Made by a program: the position numbers and the translations under genes. Shown in pieces: positions 1 through 7,693 of a stretch of 64,000 nucleotides of DNA. The stretch is taken from NCBI RefSeq assembly GCF_030732865.1, contig NZ_JASHKB010000005.1, forward strand, positions 62,001 through 126,000. Direction: 5' to 3'. Below the pieces are notes generated by a model. It had not been told where the DNA came from. It was given only the letters and a program-made list of their open reading frames with translations, and made no database searches. Each line of letters opens with the position of its first letter. The stretch's first letter is position 1. Source of the DNA: Roseitalea sp. MMSF_3546 (GTDB lineage: Bacteria; Pseudomonadota; Alphaproteobacteria; Rhizobiales; Rhizobiaceae).

Positions 1-1
1 G

Positions 2-1198
2 GCGCACATGAACCCCGAGGCGCCGGCGCGCCCGGTGCGCATGGAAACGGCCGGCCCGATGCGGGGCACCGAGCCCGAAGCGGTGATCGTGGCCGTGCGC
101 GAGACCGGGACGCCGGCGGCGGAGTCCGAGCCGGCCGGGCGGCGCAGCGAGGCGGTCGAAGACGTCGCCGTGTCGCAAAGCGAGGCGGACGCCGATCGCC
201 GGTCCGATGCCGTCACAACCGCCATGGTGGCGCTGGCCAGCCTGGCGACGATGCAAAGGACCGCGACGCGCGCGGACGGCAAGGGCGCGCCGCTCCATGA
301 CACCCACCCTGTCGTCGCCGGGGCGGCCGGCGATTCCGACATGCCGCAAACGCCCGCTAAGGCGGGTCCCGTCGCCGCCGATGCCCTTGCCAAGGCCGCC
401 GATGCCCTTGCCAAGGCCGCTGCGCCATTGCCGGTCGGCGGGAGCCTCAAAGCCGGCGCGCAGGTGAGCGAACCGCCGGTTCAGGTGCTCGAACCGCCAA
501 GGGCGGACGGGGCCGGCAAGCCTTCCATGGCCGATAGCGGACGCAACGCAGCGGCCGAGAGCCTGCCGAAAGCGCCGCCGCCGGTGTCGCCGGCATCCTC
601 ATCGCCGCCGCCGCTGAAGACGCCGGTCGCCGATGCGGCGGGGCCGGTGCCCGGACCGGCGCCGGGCGACGGGCAGAGGCCGCCGTCCGTTCCGGTGCCG
701 ATGGAGGTCGAAGCGCGGGCGCAATCGGCGCTGCGCGAGACCATCGCCGCCCATGTCGGCCGGGTCGGCACCGTTCCGGCTGCCGGGCAGACGGTCAGCG
801 TGCTGCGGATTCAACTTCAGCCGGCGCATCTGGGTCAGGTGAACGTGACCATGCGCGTCGTCGACGGCGCGTTGACCGTGCAGCTTGCCACCGAGACCGA
901 GGCCGCCGGCCGCATGCTGGCCTCCGACCGCGACGGGCTTGCCGGCGTGCTGCGGGCGCTGGGCGGCCAATTTGCCTCCGCGCAGGTCGAGATCGGCGGC
1001 GAGGTGCTGCAGCGCTTTGGCGCCGATGACGGGCCGGGCCGCCAGAATGCAGGCGGGGCGCGTGGCGACGAGGGCGCAGCCGGCGGCCGGTCGCGTGGCG
1101 ATGGCGGGCGCGGCGAGACCGATGGACAGCGGTCCGAACCGGGCGCAGACACAATGGCGCGGCGGGATCAAGACGGGGCCGGGCGAATCATCATTTGA
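2..1198 (+). CDS. fliK: Flagellar hook-length control protein FliK (MotD type), probably cut at the left edge
   Basis: FliK (called MotD in Sinorhizobium) is a secreted ruler that sets hook length and switches the export apparatus from hook to filament substrates. The frame is open to the left edge, so the ATG at 8 need not be the true start. Residues up to about 240 are low-complexity and rich in Ala, Pro and Gly, as usual for FliK. The conserved C-terminal core lies at about 1-based residues 255-330 and includes LRIQLQPAHLGQVNVTMRV, the Flg_hook domain pattern. The far C-terminus is Gly/Arg/Asp rich. It heads the flagellar block and is followed by rem, as in rhizobia. Product identity is firm; the start is uncertain. 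Confidence 0.85.
   Translation, partial: AHMNPEAPARPVRMETAGPMRGTEPEAVIVAVRETGTPAAESEPAGRRSEAVEDVAVSQSEADADRRSDAVTTAMVALASLATMQRTATRADGKGAPLHDTHPVVAGAAGDSDMPQTPAKAGPVAADALAKAADALAKAAAPLPVGGSLKAGAQVSEPPVQVLEPPRADGAGKPSMADSGRNAAAESLPKAPPPVSPASSSPPPLKTPVADAAGPVPGPAPGDGQRPPSVPVPMEVEARAQSALRETIAAHVGRVGTVPAAGQTVSVLRIQLQPAHLGQVNVTMRVVDGALTVQLATETEAAGRMLASDRDGLAGVLRALGGQFASAQVEIGGEVLQRFGADDGPGRQNAGGARGDEGAAGGRSRGDGGRGETDGQRSEPGADTMARRDQDGAGRIII
374..415 (+). repeat. Two perfect 21-bp tandem copies inside fliK
   Basis: A 21-bp unit at 374-394 is repeated exactly at 395-415 and encodes AADALAK twice in the Ala-rich linker of FliK. The repeat is in frame, so copy-number change would lengthen or shorten the protein by seven residues without breaking it. 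Confidence 0.9.
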
Positions 1199-1295
1199 TG
1201 GTAAACGAGCCGTTAACGCCGCCGCCGCGGCGGCGCGATTGCCCGCATGACGGGACGTCGGTTGCGTTCGAGCGCTCCGGTTTCGATTCGTTTGC

Positions 1296-1314
1296 ATTTC
1301 GCAATAGGCGAAAT
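1296..1314 (+). promoter_or_regulatory. Inverted repeat between fliK and rem
   Basis: ATTTCGC at 1296-1302 and GCGAAAT at 1308-1314 form a perfect 7-bp inverted repeat with a 5-nt loop, followed by TTT. It could be a weak terminator for fliK or an operator upstream of rem. The 190-bp gap 1199-1388 holds nothing else recognised and probably carries the rem promoter. Confidence 0.45.
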
Positions 1315-1388
1315 TTTGGGGGTACGAGGGGATTCCGCCCGCCGGTACCTCTATTGCATCGGTAGGGGACTGAATTGGCGGAATAACA

Positions 1389-2144
1389 ATGATTGTTATA
1401 GTTGACGACCGGTGCGCGGTTCTGGACGCGTATCAGGGAATGTTCTCGCGTATCGGGTACTGCGTTTATGGGATGAATTCTCAGTCGGTATTTGACTGGA
1501 TCGAGACATGCCCCGCAGAAGAACTGGAGACGATCGAGTCGTTTCTTGTCGGCAAGGTCGACGACGAGGACAGGCTGATCAATCTGCTGCGTGCGCGGAC
1601 CCGCGTGCCGATCATCGCCATGCTCGAATCCGGCTCTCTGGACGAGACCTTGCAGCGTTTCGATGTCGGTGCGGACGACGTCGTGCGCAAGCCGGTTCAT
1701 GTGCGCGAGATCCTGGCGCGGATCTCGGCGATCCGGCGCCGCGCAGAGGACTCCAAGACCTATATCGATCTTGGCCGGTTGCGCGTGTTCATGGACGGGC
1801 GCGACCCGCTCGTCGACGGCAAGCCGTTTCCGCTGCCGCGCCGCGAGCGCCGCGTGCTGGAATATCTGGCCGGCAATGGCGAGCGACGCGCCTCGCGCAC
1901 GCAGGTCTACAACGCCGTTTATGGCGTGCTGGAAGATCATGTCGAGGAATGCGTGATCGAGAGCCACATCTCCAAGCTGCGAAAGAAGCTGGCCAAGGCG
2001 CTGGGCGCCAATGTCATCGACTCGCGCCGTTACCTGGGATACCGGCTGTGCCTTGAAGGCCTGCGCGCGGCGCCGGAGGGGGCGGACGGGCCGGCCAGGG
2101 CGGTTGCGGCGGCACAGCAGCCTCGGGCAAGCTTGGCCGTGTAG
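1389..2144 (+). CDS. rem: Rem, orphan OmpR-type activator of flagellar genes
   Basis: Rem is an exponential-phase activator of swimming genes in Sinorhizobium and relatives. Residues 1-118 form a receiver-like domain: the acidic VDD start and the KP at 101-102 are present, but the region where the phospho-acceptor Asp should sit reads ETIESFLVG, with no Asp. Residues about 125-225 form an OmpR-type winged-helix DNA-binding domain with LPRRERRVLEYLA and VIESHISKLRKKL. At 251 aa it is slightly longer than the rhizobial protein because of an Ala/Gly-rich tail. No histidine kinase lies beside it. The missing Asp fits a regulator controlled by its amount rather than by phosphorylation, which is inference. 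Confidence 0.9.
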   Translation: MIVIVDDRCAVLDAYQGMFSRIGYCVYGMNSQSVFDWIETCPAEELETIESFLVGKVDDEDRLINLLRARTRVPIIAMLESGSLDETLQRFDVGADDVVRKPVHVREILARISAIRRRAEDSKTYIDLGRLRVFMDGRDPLVDGKPFPLPRRERRVLEYLAGNGERRASRTQVYNAVYGVLEDHVEECVIESHISKLRKKLAKALGANVIDSRRYLGYRLCLEGLRAAPEGADGPARAVAAAQQPRASLAV

Positions 2145-2170
2145 CCTTTTTCGCAGCAATGCGAAAAGGG
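2145..2170 (+). promoter_or_regulatory. Stem-loop in the flgE leader that overlaps its ribosome binding site
   Basis: Directly after the rem stop, CCTTTTTCGC (2145-2154) can pair with GCGAAAAGGG (2161-2170) around a 6-nt loop, giving a 10-bp stem with one G-U pair. The 3' arm runs into the Shine-Dalgarno GGGGAG (2168-2173) that serves the flgE ATG at 2181. The structure could mask the flgE ribosome site or attenuate read-through from rem. Confidence 0.5.
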
Positions 2171-2180
2171 GAGATGCGCA

Positions 2181-3437
2181 ATGAGTCTTTACGGCATGAT
2201 GCGCACCGGCGTGTCGGGCATGGAGGGTCAGTCCAACAAGCTGGCCACCGTTGCCGACAATGTCGCCAACGCCGATACCACCGGATACAAGAAGATGGGC
2301 GTGGAGTTCTCCTCGCTCGTCGTCAGCAGCCAGCCCAACAGTCATACCTCGGGCGGCGTGATCAGTTCGGTGCGCCAGTCGGTGACCCAGCAGGGCGTAC
2401 TCGAATTCACCAGTTCCGAGCTCGATCTGGCCGTTGACGGCAACGGCTTCTTCGTCGTGCAGGACGCGGACGGCAACGCCTTCATGACGCGGGCGGGCTC
2501 GTTCGTGCCCGATGGCGAGGGTCGGCTGGTCAATGCGGCCGGCTATTTCCTGGCCGGCTACAGCTATGCCGATGGCGAACCGGGGATCGTTGCCAACAGC
2601 CTGGAGGGCATGGACCTGGTGCGGATCGACAATATCGAACTGGTCGCCGCACCCTCCCAGAACGGAACCTTCGAGGTCAACTTCCCGGTGGGCGCGGAGG
2701 CGGCGACCGGTCCGTTGCCGTCGAGCAATGCGGCCGGGGCCGAATACACCCAGAAATCCTCCATCGTCGCCTACGACAATGTCGGCCAGGTGAGGACGCT
2801 GGATGTCTACATGACCAAGACCGCCGCCGACACCTGGGAGGTGGCGGTCTTCGACAAGGACGAGGCGGCGCCGGGCGCCGGCTTTCCCTATGGTTCGGGG
2901 CCGCTTGCCACCCAGACGCTGACCTTCGATCCGGCCAATGGCAATCTGGCCGCGGGCAGTGCCACCGATCTGACGGTGACCGTGCCCGGCGGCGGCCCGC
3001 TCACCCTCGATCTGACCGGCAGCACGCAGCTTGGCGCCGACTTCACGGTCTATGACGTCGATGTCGACGGCAATCCGCCGGTGGCCGTGGAGGAACTGAA
3101 CATCGCCGCCGACGGCACGGTCTATGCCCAGTACACGAACGAGACGCTGCGCGCGCTGTTCCGGATCCCGCTCGCCGACGTGCCCAGCCCGGACCAGCTC
3201 ACGCGGCTTTCGGGCAACCTTTATGCGCCAAACGAGGAGACCGGCGATGTCCGGGTCGGCTGGCCGCAGCAGGGCACCCAGGGCTCGATCGTCTCGGGGG
3301 CGCTGGAGGCGTCCAATGTCGATATCGCCGAGGAACTCACCGAGATGATCCAGGCGCAGCGCAACTACACGGCCAATTCGAAGGTCTTCCAGACCGGTTC
3401 GGACCTGATGGACGTGCTGCTGACGCTGAAGCGATAG
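2181..3437 (+). CDS. flgE: Flagellar hook protein FlgE
   Basis: FlgE polymerises into the hook joining rod and filament. The N-terminal 40 residues contain the rod/hook signature (GMEGQSNKLATVADNVANAD), which lacks cysteine and forms the inner helix. The middle, residues about 85-310, is the FlgE D1/D2 region including FDKDEAAPGAG and Thr/Gly-rich beta segments. The last 45 residues (ASNVDIAEELTEMIQAQRNY) are the conserved C-terminal rod/hook helix. At 418 aa it matches rhizobial FlgE. The start is fixed by GGGGAG seven nucleotides upstream. It is first in the flgE-flgK-flgL run. Confidence 0.95.
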   Translation: MSLYGMMRTGVSGMEGQSNKLATVADNVANADTTGYKKMGVEFSSLVVSSQPNSHTSGGVISSVRQSVTQQGVLEFTSSELDLAVDGNGFFVVQDADGNAFMTRAGSFVPDGEGRLVNAAGYFLAGYSYADGEPGIVANSLEGMDLVRIDNIELVAAPSQNGTFEVNFPVGAEAATGPLPSSNAAGAEYTQKSSIVAYDNVGQVRTLDVYMTKTAADTWEVAVFDKDEAAPGAGFPYGSGPLATQTLTFDPANGNLAAGSATDLTVTVPGGGPLTLDLTGSTQLGADFTVYDVDVDGNPPVAVEELNIAADGTVYAQYTNETLRALFRIPLADVPSPDQLTRLSGNLYAPNEETGDVRVGWPQQGTQGSIVSGALEASNVDIAEELTEMIQAQRNYTANSKVFQTGSDLMDVLLTLKR

Positions 3438-3489
3438 TCAAGGGCAAGTCGCCGCGACCGGTGCTGCCGGGCGCTGACCGGGTGCATGC

Positions 3490-4953
3490 ATGACACTGAC
3501 CGCCGCACTGAAGATCGCGCAAAGCTCGCTGTTCAACGTCTCCCAGCAGACGTCGCTGACCTCGCGCAACATCTCCGAGGCGGACAACGAGAATTACGTC
3601 AAGCGGCAGGCGCGCGTTGCCACGACCGAGTATGGGGCGCGGGTCTATTCGGTCGGGCGCGCGGAGGTGCCGGCGCTGTTTCGCGATTCGGTCAATGCGC
3701 TGTCCGACAGTGCCGCCCAGGGGGTCATCGCCGATACGGCCGGACGGCTGCGGACCATCGTCAACGGCGTCGACAACCAGGCATCGCCGGCAACCAAGCT
3801 CGATGCGCTGCGTCAGGCATTGCAGGTCTATTCGACAGACCCCTCCAATACCGTGCTCGGCGGGGCTGCGGCCGATGCGGCGCGCGAGCTGGCAACCGCC
3901 ATCAACACGGCCTCGCAGGGCATTCAGGACCACCGGGCGCGGCTCGACCGCGATATCGCCTCGGGCGTTGCGCGGCTCGGCGAATTGCTGGCCCAGTTCG
4001 AGCAGGTCAACACCCGTGTCGTGGAAGGCACGCGCATGGGCCGCGACGTCAATGACGACCTGGACCAGCGCGACACGCTGATCAAGCAGATGTCCGAATT
4101 CGTCTCGGTCTCGGTGATGGAGCGCGGCGACAACGATGTCGTGCTGTTCGCCGGCCAGGGCATCATGCTGTTCGAGACCGTGGCGCGCGATGTCACCTTC
4201 GAACCGAAGACGGCCTACGCGCCCGGCATGACCGGCAACACGCTGCGCATCGACGGCGTGCCGCTGGTCGTCGGCCAGGGCGCCAATACCAGCGCCTCGG
4301 GCACGCTGTCGGCGATGATCCAGGCGCGCGATACGATGGCCGGGCAGGCGCAGGCGCAGCTCGACGAGGTGGCGCGCGGGCTGGTGGCGGCGTTCGCCGA
4401 GACCGACCAGACCGGCGGCGGCGCGCCCGACCGTGCCGGCCTGTTCACCCATGCCGGCGGTCCGGCGATCCCGGCCGCCGGGACCCTGGCGCCCGGACTG
4501 TCGCTGACGCTTTCGGTCAATGCCGCCTACGATCCGCTGCAGGGCGGCGATGCGGCCCGCTTGCGCGACGGGGGCGCCAATGGACCGGCTTATCTGGCCA
4601 ATGCGAGCGGAGGCGTTGCCTTCGCCGACAATCTGATCGCGCTGATCGGCCGGCTCGATACGCCACTTGCCACCGATGCCGCGGCCGGGATCGCCGGCGA
4701 CAAGTCGGTGACCGACTATGCGCGCGCCTCGATCGGCTGGATCGAGGGCCAGCGGCAGACGGCCGAGCGCGCCTCCGAAGCCAAGTTGGCGCTGCACCAG
4801 AAACTGTCGGGCGACTATCTCGAAAAGACCGGGGTCAGCGTCGACGAGGAAATGACAAAGCTGATCGCGCTCGAGCAGTCCTATGACGCTTCGGCGCGGA
4901 TCATGGCGGTCGTCGGTCAGATGCTCGACAATCTGATGGCGGCGGTGAGGTGA
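3490..4953 (+). CDS. flgK: Flagellar hook-filament junction protein FlgK (HAP1)
   Basis: FlgK is the first junction protein between hook and flagellin filament. The N-terminal helix region includes SSLFNVSQQTSLTSRNISEA. Residues about 95-300 form the FlgK helical domain with the DLDQRDTLIKQMSEFVSVSV segment. The C-terminal helix contains DEEMTKLIALEQSYDASARI. Length is 487 aa, normal for alphaproteobacteria. It follows flgE by 52 nt and is separated from flgL by only 4 nt, so the two are very likely co-translated. No anomaly was seen. Confidence 0.95.
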   Translation: MTLTAALKIAQSSLFNVSQQTSLTSRNISEADNENYVKRQARVATTEYGARVYSVGRAEVPALFRDSVNALSDSAAQGVIADTAGRLRTIVNGVDNQASPATKLDALRQALQVYSTDPSNTVLGGAAADAARELATAINTASQGIQDHRARLDRDIASGVARLGELLAQFEQVNTRVVEGTRMGRDVNDDLDQRDTLIKQMSEFVSVSVMERGDNDVVLFAGQGIMLFETVARDVTFEPKTAYAPGMTGNTLRIDGVPLVVGQGANTSASGTLSAMIQARDTMAGQAQAQLDEVARGLVAAFAETDQTGGGAPDRAGLFTHAGGPAIPAAGTLAPGLSLTLSVNAAYDPLQGGDAARLRDGGANGPAYLANASGGVAFADNLIALIGRLDTPLATDAAAGIAGDKSVTDYARASIGWIEGQRQTAERASEAKLALHQKLSGDYLEKTGVSVDEEMTKLIALEQSYDASARIMAVVGQMLDNLMAAVR

Positions 4954-4957
4954 CGCC

Positions 4958-5998
4958 ATGAAGGTCAATCACATCGCCACGCAGGCGCTGTTCAACCAGA
5001 TGCGCAACGCGACCGCGCACATGCAGTCCGAACTGAGCCGGCTGCAGCAGGAGGCGGTGACCGGCCGGATGGCCGATGCCGGCCTGGCGCTCGGCGAGCG
5101 CGCGCAGGACCTGGTTTCGTTCCGTTCCGATATCGCCCATGTCGAAGGCACGATCGACGCCAATCAGATCGCCATGTCACGGCTCGACATGACCCAGACC
5201 GGCCTGGGACAGCTTACCGGGCTCGCCGATGGCATGGTCTCAACGCTCGGCATCTGGCTGGGCGAGGACGGCAAGGGTGCCGACGTTGCCAAGGCGGCCG
5301 CATCGGCGCTGACGGACATGACCGGCGTTCTCAACCTCAAGGTCAACGGCTCGCACATCTTTGCCGGGTTGAACACGCAGGCCGCACCCGTCGCCGAGCA
5401 TGTCGGCGGGCCGGGCCAGGCGGCCTTCGAGGCGGCCTTTGCGAGCCATTTCGGCTTTGCCAAGACCGATCCGGCGGCGGCCACCATCACCGCCGCCGAC
5501 ATGACCGATTTCCTCGAAACGGTCATCGAGCCCGATTTCATGGGCGCGGGCTGGACGAGCCGCTACTCGTCGGCGACCGACGCGGTGATCAGGGCGCGGA
5601 TCGGGCCGGAGGCGGTGACCGACGCCTCGGTGTCGGCCAATGAGGAAGCGATCCGCCAGCTTGCGCTTTCGGCGGTGGTCGCGCTGGAAAGTCACGGGGC
5701 GCCGCTTTCGGCGGAGGCACGCCGGGCCGCGGGCGAATTCGCGCTGTCGCGGGCAGCGAGCGCCAGCGGCGCGCTGGCGCAGTTGCAGGGCGATACCGGG
5801 CTGATCGAAGCGCGCATCGAGCGCCAGAACCAGGCCCTGGCCGGCCAGCGCGACATTCTTCAGACGATCGCCAACCAGATGGAGGCGGTCGACCGTTTCG
5901 AAGCGTCGGCCAGGCTGACGGGGCTGCTGACGCAGATCGAGGCCTCTTATGCCGTGACCGCCCGCATCCAGCAGATGAGCCTGGTGCGGTATCTATGA
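4958..5998 (+). CDS. flgL: Flagellar hook-associated protein FlgL (HAP3)
   Basis: FlgL is the second junction protein and has flagellin-like termini. The N-terminus (residues 1-140) contains QSELSRLQQEAVTGRMAD, a flagellin N-terminal domain pattern; the C-terminus (about 265-346) contains IERQNQALAGQRDILQTIAN and ends with MSLVRYL. The 346-aa length is as expected. The ATG follows the flgK TGA by 4 nt. It is followed by flaF after about 30 nt. Confidence 0.95.
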   Translation: MKVNHIATQALFNQMRNATAHMQSELSRLQQEAVTGRMADAGLALGERAQDLVSFRSDIAHVEGTIDANQIAMSRLDMTQTGLGQLTGLADGMVSTLGIWLGEDGKGADVAKAAASALTDMTGVLNLKVNGSHIFAGLNTQAAPVAEHVGGPGQAAFEAAFASHFGFAKTDPAAATITAADMTDFLETVIEPDFMGAGWTSRYSSATDAVIRARIGPEAVTDASVSANEEAIRQLALSAVVALESHGAPLSAEARRAAGEFALSRAASASGALAQLQGDTGLIEARIERQNQALAGQRDILQTIANQMEAVDRFEASARLTGLLTQIEASYAVTARIQQMSLVRYL

Positions 5999-6029
5999 CC
6001 AATGAACAAGTGAGCCGGGAAGAGCGCCG

Positions 6030-6377
6030 ATGATCCAAGTGAACTATGCCGAAATCGAGGCCGACGCGCTGGCCAGCTCGCGCGAACGCGAGCAGCAATT
6101 GCTCGACCAGTCCATTGCCCTCATGCAGCGGGCCATCGAGCAGGGCCCGCAATCGATGGCGGCCGTCGAGGCGATGCACTTCACCGTGCGCATCTGGACC
6201 CATCTGCTGAACGATCTGGCCGGGCCGGAGAACGAATTGTCGGACGAGTTGCGGGCCGGGCTGATCTCGATCGGCATCTGGATCCTGCGCGAGGCCGAGG
6301 CGGTGCGGCAGGGCGATTCCGACAACATCGGCGAAATCCTCGACATCACCAGGATCATCAGGGACGGATTGCAATGA
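6030..6377 (+). CDS. flaF: Flagellar biosynthesis regulator FlaF
   Basis: FlaF is a small cytoplasmic protein restricted to alphaproteobacteria. It promotes flagellin synthesis or secretion and acts opposite FlbT, which restrains flagellin mRNA translation. The 115 residues are predicted mainly helical, with recognisable segments IRTWTHLL-like (VRIWTHLLNDLAG) and LISIGIWILREAEAV. The stop overlaps the flbT start in an ATGA, so the two regulators are translationally coupled. No signal peptide or membrane segment. Confidence 0.9.
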   Translation: MIQVNYAEIEADALASSREREQQLLDQSIALMQRAIEQGPQSMAAVEAMHFTVRIWTHLLNDLAGPENELSDELRAGLISIGIWILREAEAVRQGDSDNIGEILDITRIIRDGLQ

Positions 6378-6823
6378 AAGGCAGCTTCAAGCTCTTCCTG
6401 AAGGCCAATGAAAAGGTCTTCATCAACGGCGCCGTCATCAAGGTCGACCGCAAGGTCGGTTTCGAACTGCTCAACGATGTCGACTTCCTGCTCGAACATC
6501 ACGTCATGCAGGTCGAGGACGCGACGACGCCGCTGCGCCAGCTCTATTTCGTCATCCAGATCATGCTGATGTCGCCGAGCGAGAAGCCGGCCGCCCTGCA
6601 GCTCTACCGCGATTCGGTCAAGGCGCTCATGGCGACCTTCCAGGACAGGGCTATCGTCGACGAACTGGCACGGGTCGACGCGATGATCGGCGAGGACAGG
6701 CCGTTCGAGGCGCTCAAGCTGTTGCGGTCGCTGTTCGAGGCGGAGGCCGAGGTTCTTTCGGGCGAGGCGACACCGCTCGCCCGCGATGAGGCGCCGGTCA
6801 GGCGCGCTGCGGCAGGAGGTTGA
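6374..6823 (+). CDS. flbT: Flagellin mRNA translation regulator FlbT
   Basis: FlbT binds the flagellin mRNA leader and couples flagellin translation to assembly in Caulobacter and relatives. The N-terminal half is a beta-rich domain (FLKANEKVFINGAVIKVDRK) followed by helices (LRQLYFVIQIMLMSP, FEALKLLRSLFEAEAEVLSG). At 149 aa it is a usual FlbT. It overlaps flaF by 4 nt at the start and ends 4 nt before flgD. Confidence 0.92.
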   Translation: MKGSFKLFLKANEKVFINGAVIKVDRKVGFELLNDVDFLLEHHVMQVEDATTPLRQLYFVIQIMLMSPSEKPAALQLYRDSVKALMATFQDRAIVDELARVDAMIGEDRPFEALKLLRSLFEAEAEVLSGEATPLARDEAPVRRAAAGG

Positions 6824-6827
6824 GGCC

Positions 6828-7223
6828 ATGAGCGATGTCAGCGCGATAGCGGGCGTGTCCGCAGCGGGCGCGAGCGCGCCGGCGAGCCGCACCACCGTCG
6901 ACTACGAGGCGTTCCTGCAGCTGCTGGTCACGCAGATGAAGAACCAGGATCCGACCGAGCCGATGAGCAACACCGAATATGTGGCCCAGCTCGCCTCGTT
7001 CTCCAATGTCGAGCAGAACACCAAGGTCAACGACAAGCTCGACTATCTGATCTCGATGATGGGGATCCAGCAGGCCGGCGCCATGATCGGCCGCGCCGTG
7101 ACCTCGCCCGACGGCGCCGTTTCGGGCGTGGTCAGCGAGGTGCGCATCTTCGACGACGGCATCGTCGCCGTGCTCGAGGACGGACAGCAACTGCCCGTCG
7201 GGCCGGGCGTGACGGTGCGCTGA
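6828..7223 (+). CDS. flgD: Flagellar hook assembly scaffold FlgD
   Basis: FlgD caps the growing hook and is discarded afterwards. Residues about 15-70 hold the conserved FlgD N-terminal core, YEAFLQLLVTQMKNQDPTEP and FSNVEQNTKVNDKLDYL. At 131 aa it lacks the Tudor/Fn3 domains of enterobacterial FlgD, which is normal for rhizobia. The ATG at 6828 is chosen because AGGAGG at 6814-6819 sits 8 nt upstream; an upstream ATG at 6786 would lie inside flbT. Confidence 0.92.
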   Translation: MSDVSAIAGVSAAGASAPASRTTVDYEAFLQLLVTQMKNQDPTEPMSNTEYVAQLASFSNVEQNTKVNDKLDYLISMMGIQQAGAMIGRAVTSPDGAVSGVVSEVRIFDDGIVAVLEDGQQLPVGPGVTVR

Positions 7224-7264
7224 ACCGTGGCCCGGCGCGCCGATCCCAGCGACGGAGCCCGGTA

Positions 7265-7531
7265 ATGGCCGAGGCCGATGTCATCGACATCGTTCAGCTC
7301 GCCATCTGGACGACGCTGGTGACGTCCGGTCCGTCGGTCGGCGCGGCGATGCTGGTCGGGCTCGTCATCGCGCTGTTCCAGGCACTCACGCAGGTCCAGG
7401 AAATCACCCTGACCTTCATACCGAAGATCGTGGCGATCCTCGTCACCATCGCCCTTTCGGCCGCTTTCATGGGCGCGCAGATCGGCCGCATGACCGAAGT
7501 GCTCTACGGGCGCATCGAGACGGGGTTCTAG
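7265..7531 (+). CDS. fliQ: Flagellar export gate protein FliQ
   Basis: FliQ is an 88-aa subunit of the FliPQR export gate. Two hydrophobic hairpins are visible (about residues 16-37 and 52-73), and LVIALFQALTQVQEITLTFI is the typical family core. It lies between flgD and flhA. FliP is not in this window and is expected upstream in the cluster. Confidence 0.93.
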   Translation: MAEADVIDIVQLAIWTTLVTSGPSVGAAMLVGLVIALFQALTQVQEITLTFIPKIVAILVTIALSAAFMGAQIGRMTEVLYGRIETGF

Positions 7532-7693
7532 AGCGGTCCGCCCTCACCGTCTTGCGCCGCAGCTTTCTTTCGTCACGCGCGGTCGCGCCCGCCGGTCAGC
7601 CCCGGACAAGCCACTCGCACCATGATCGCACGGCAAGTCGACCCGCGCCGCAAGGGGCGGGCGCCGCCCCGACCAGCGGTTCAGGAGAGCGTC

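Noticed and set aside
374-415. Tandem repeat in fliK as a phase-variation switch
   Set aside because: The unit is 21 bp, so changes keep the frame; only length variation would result.
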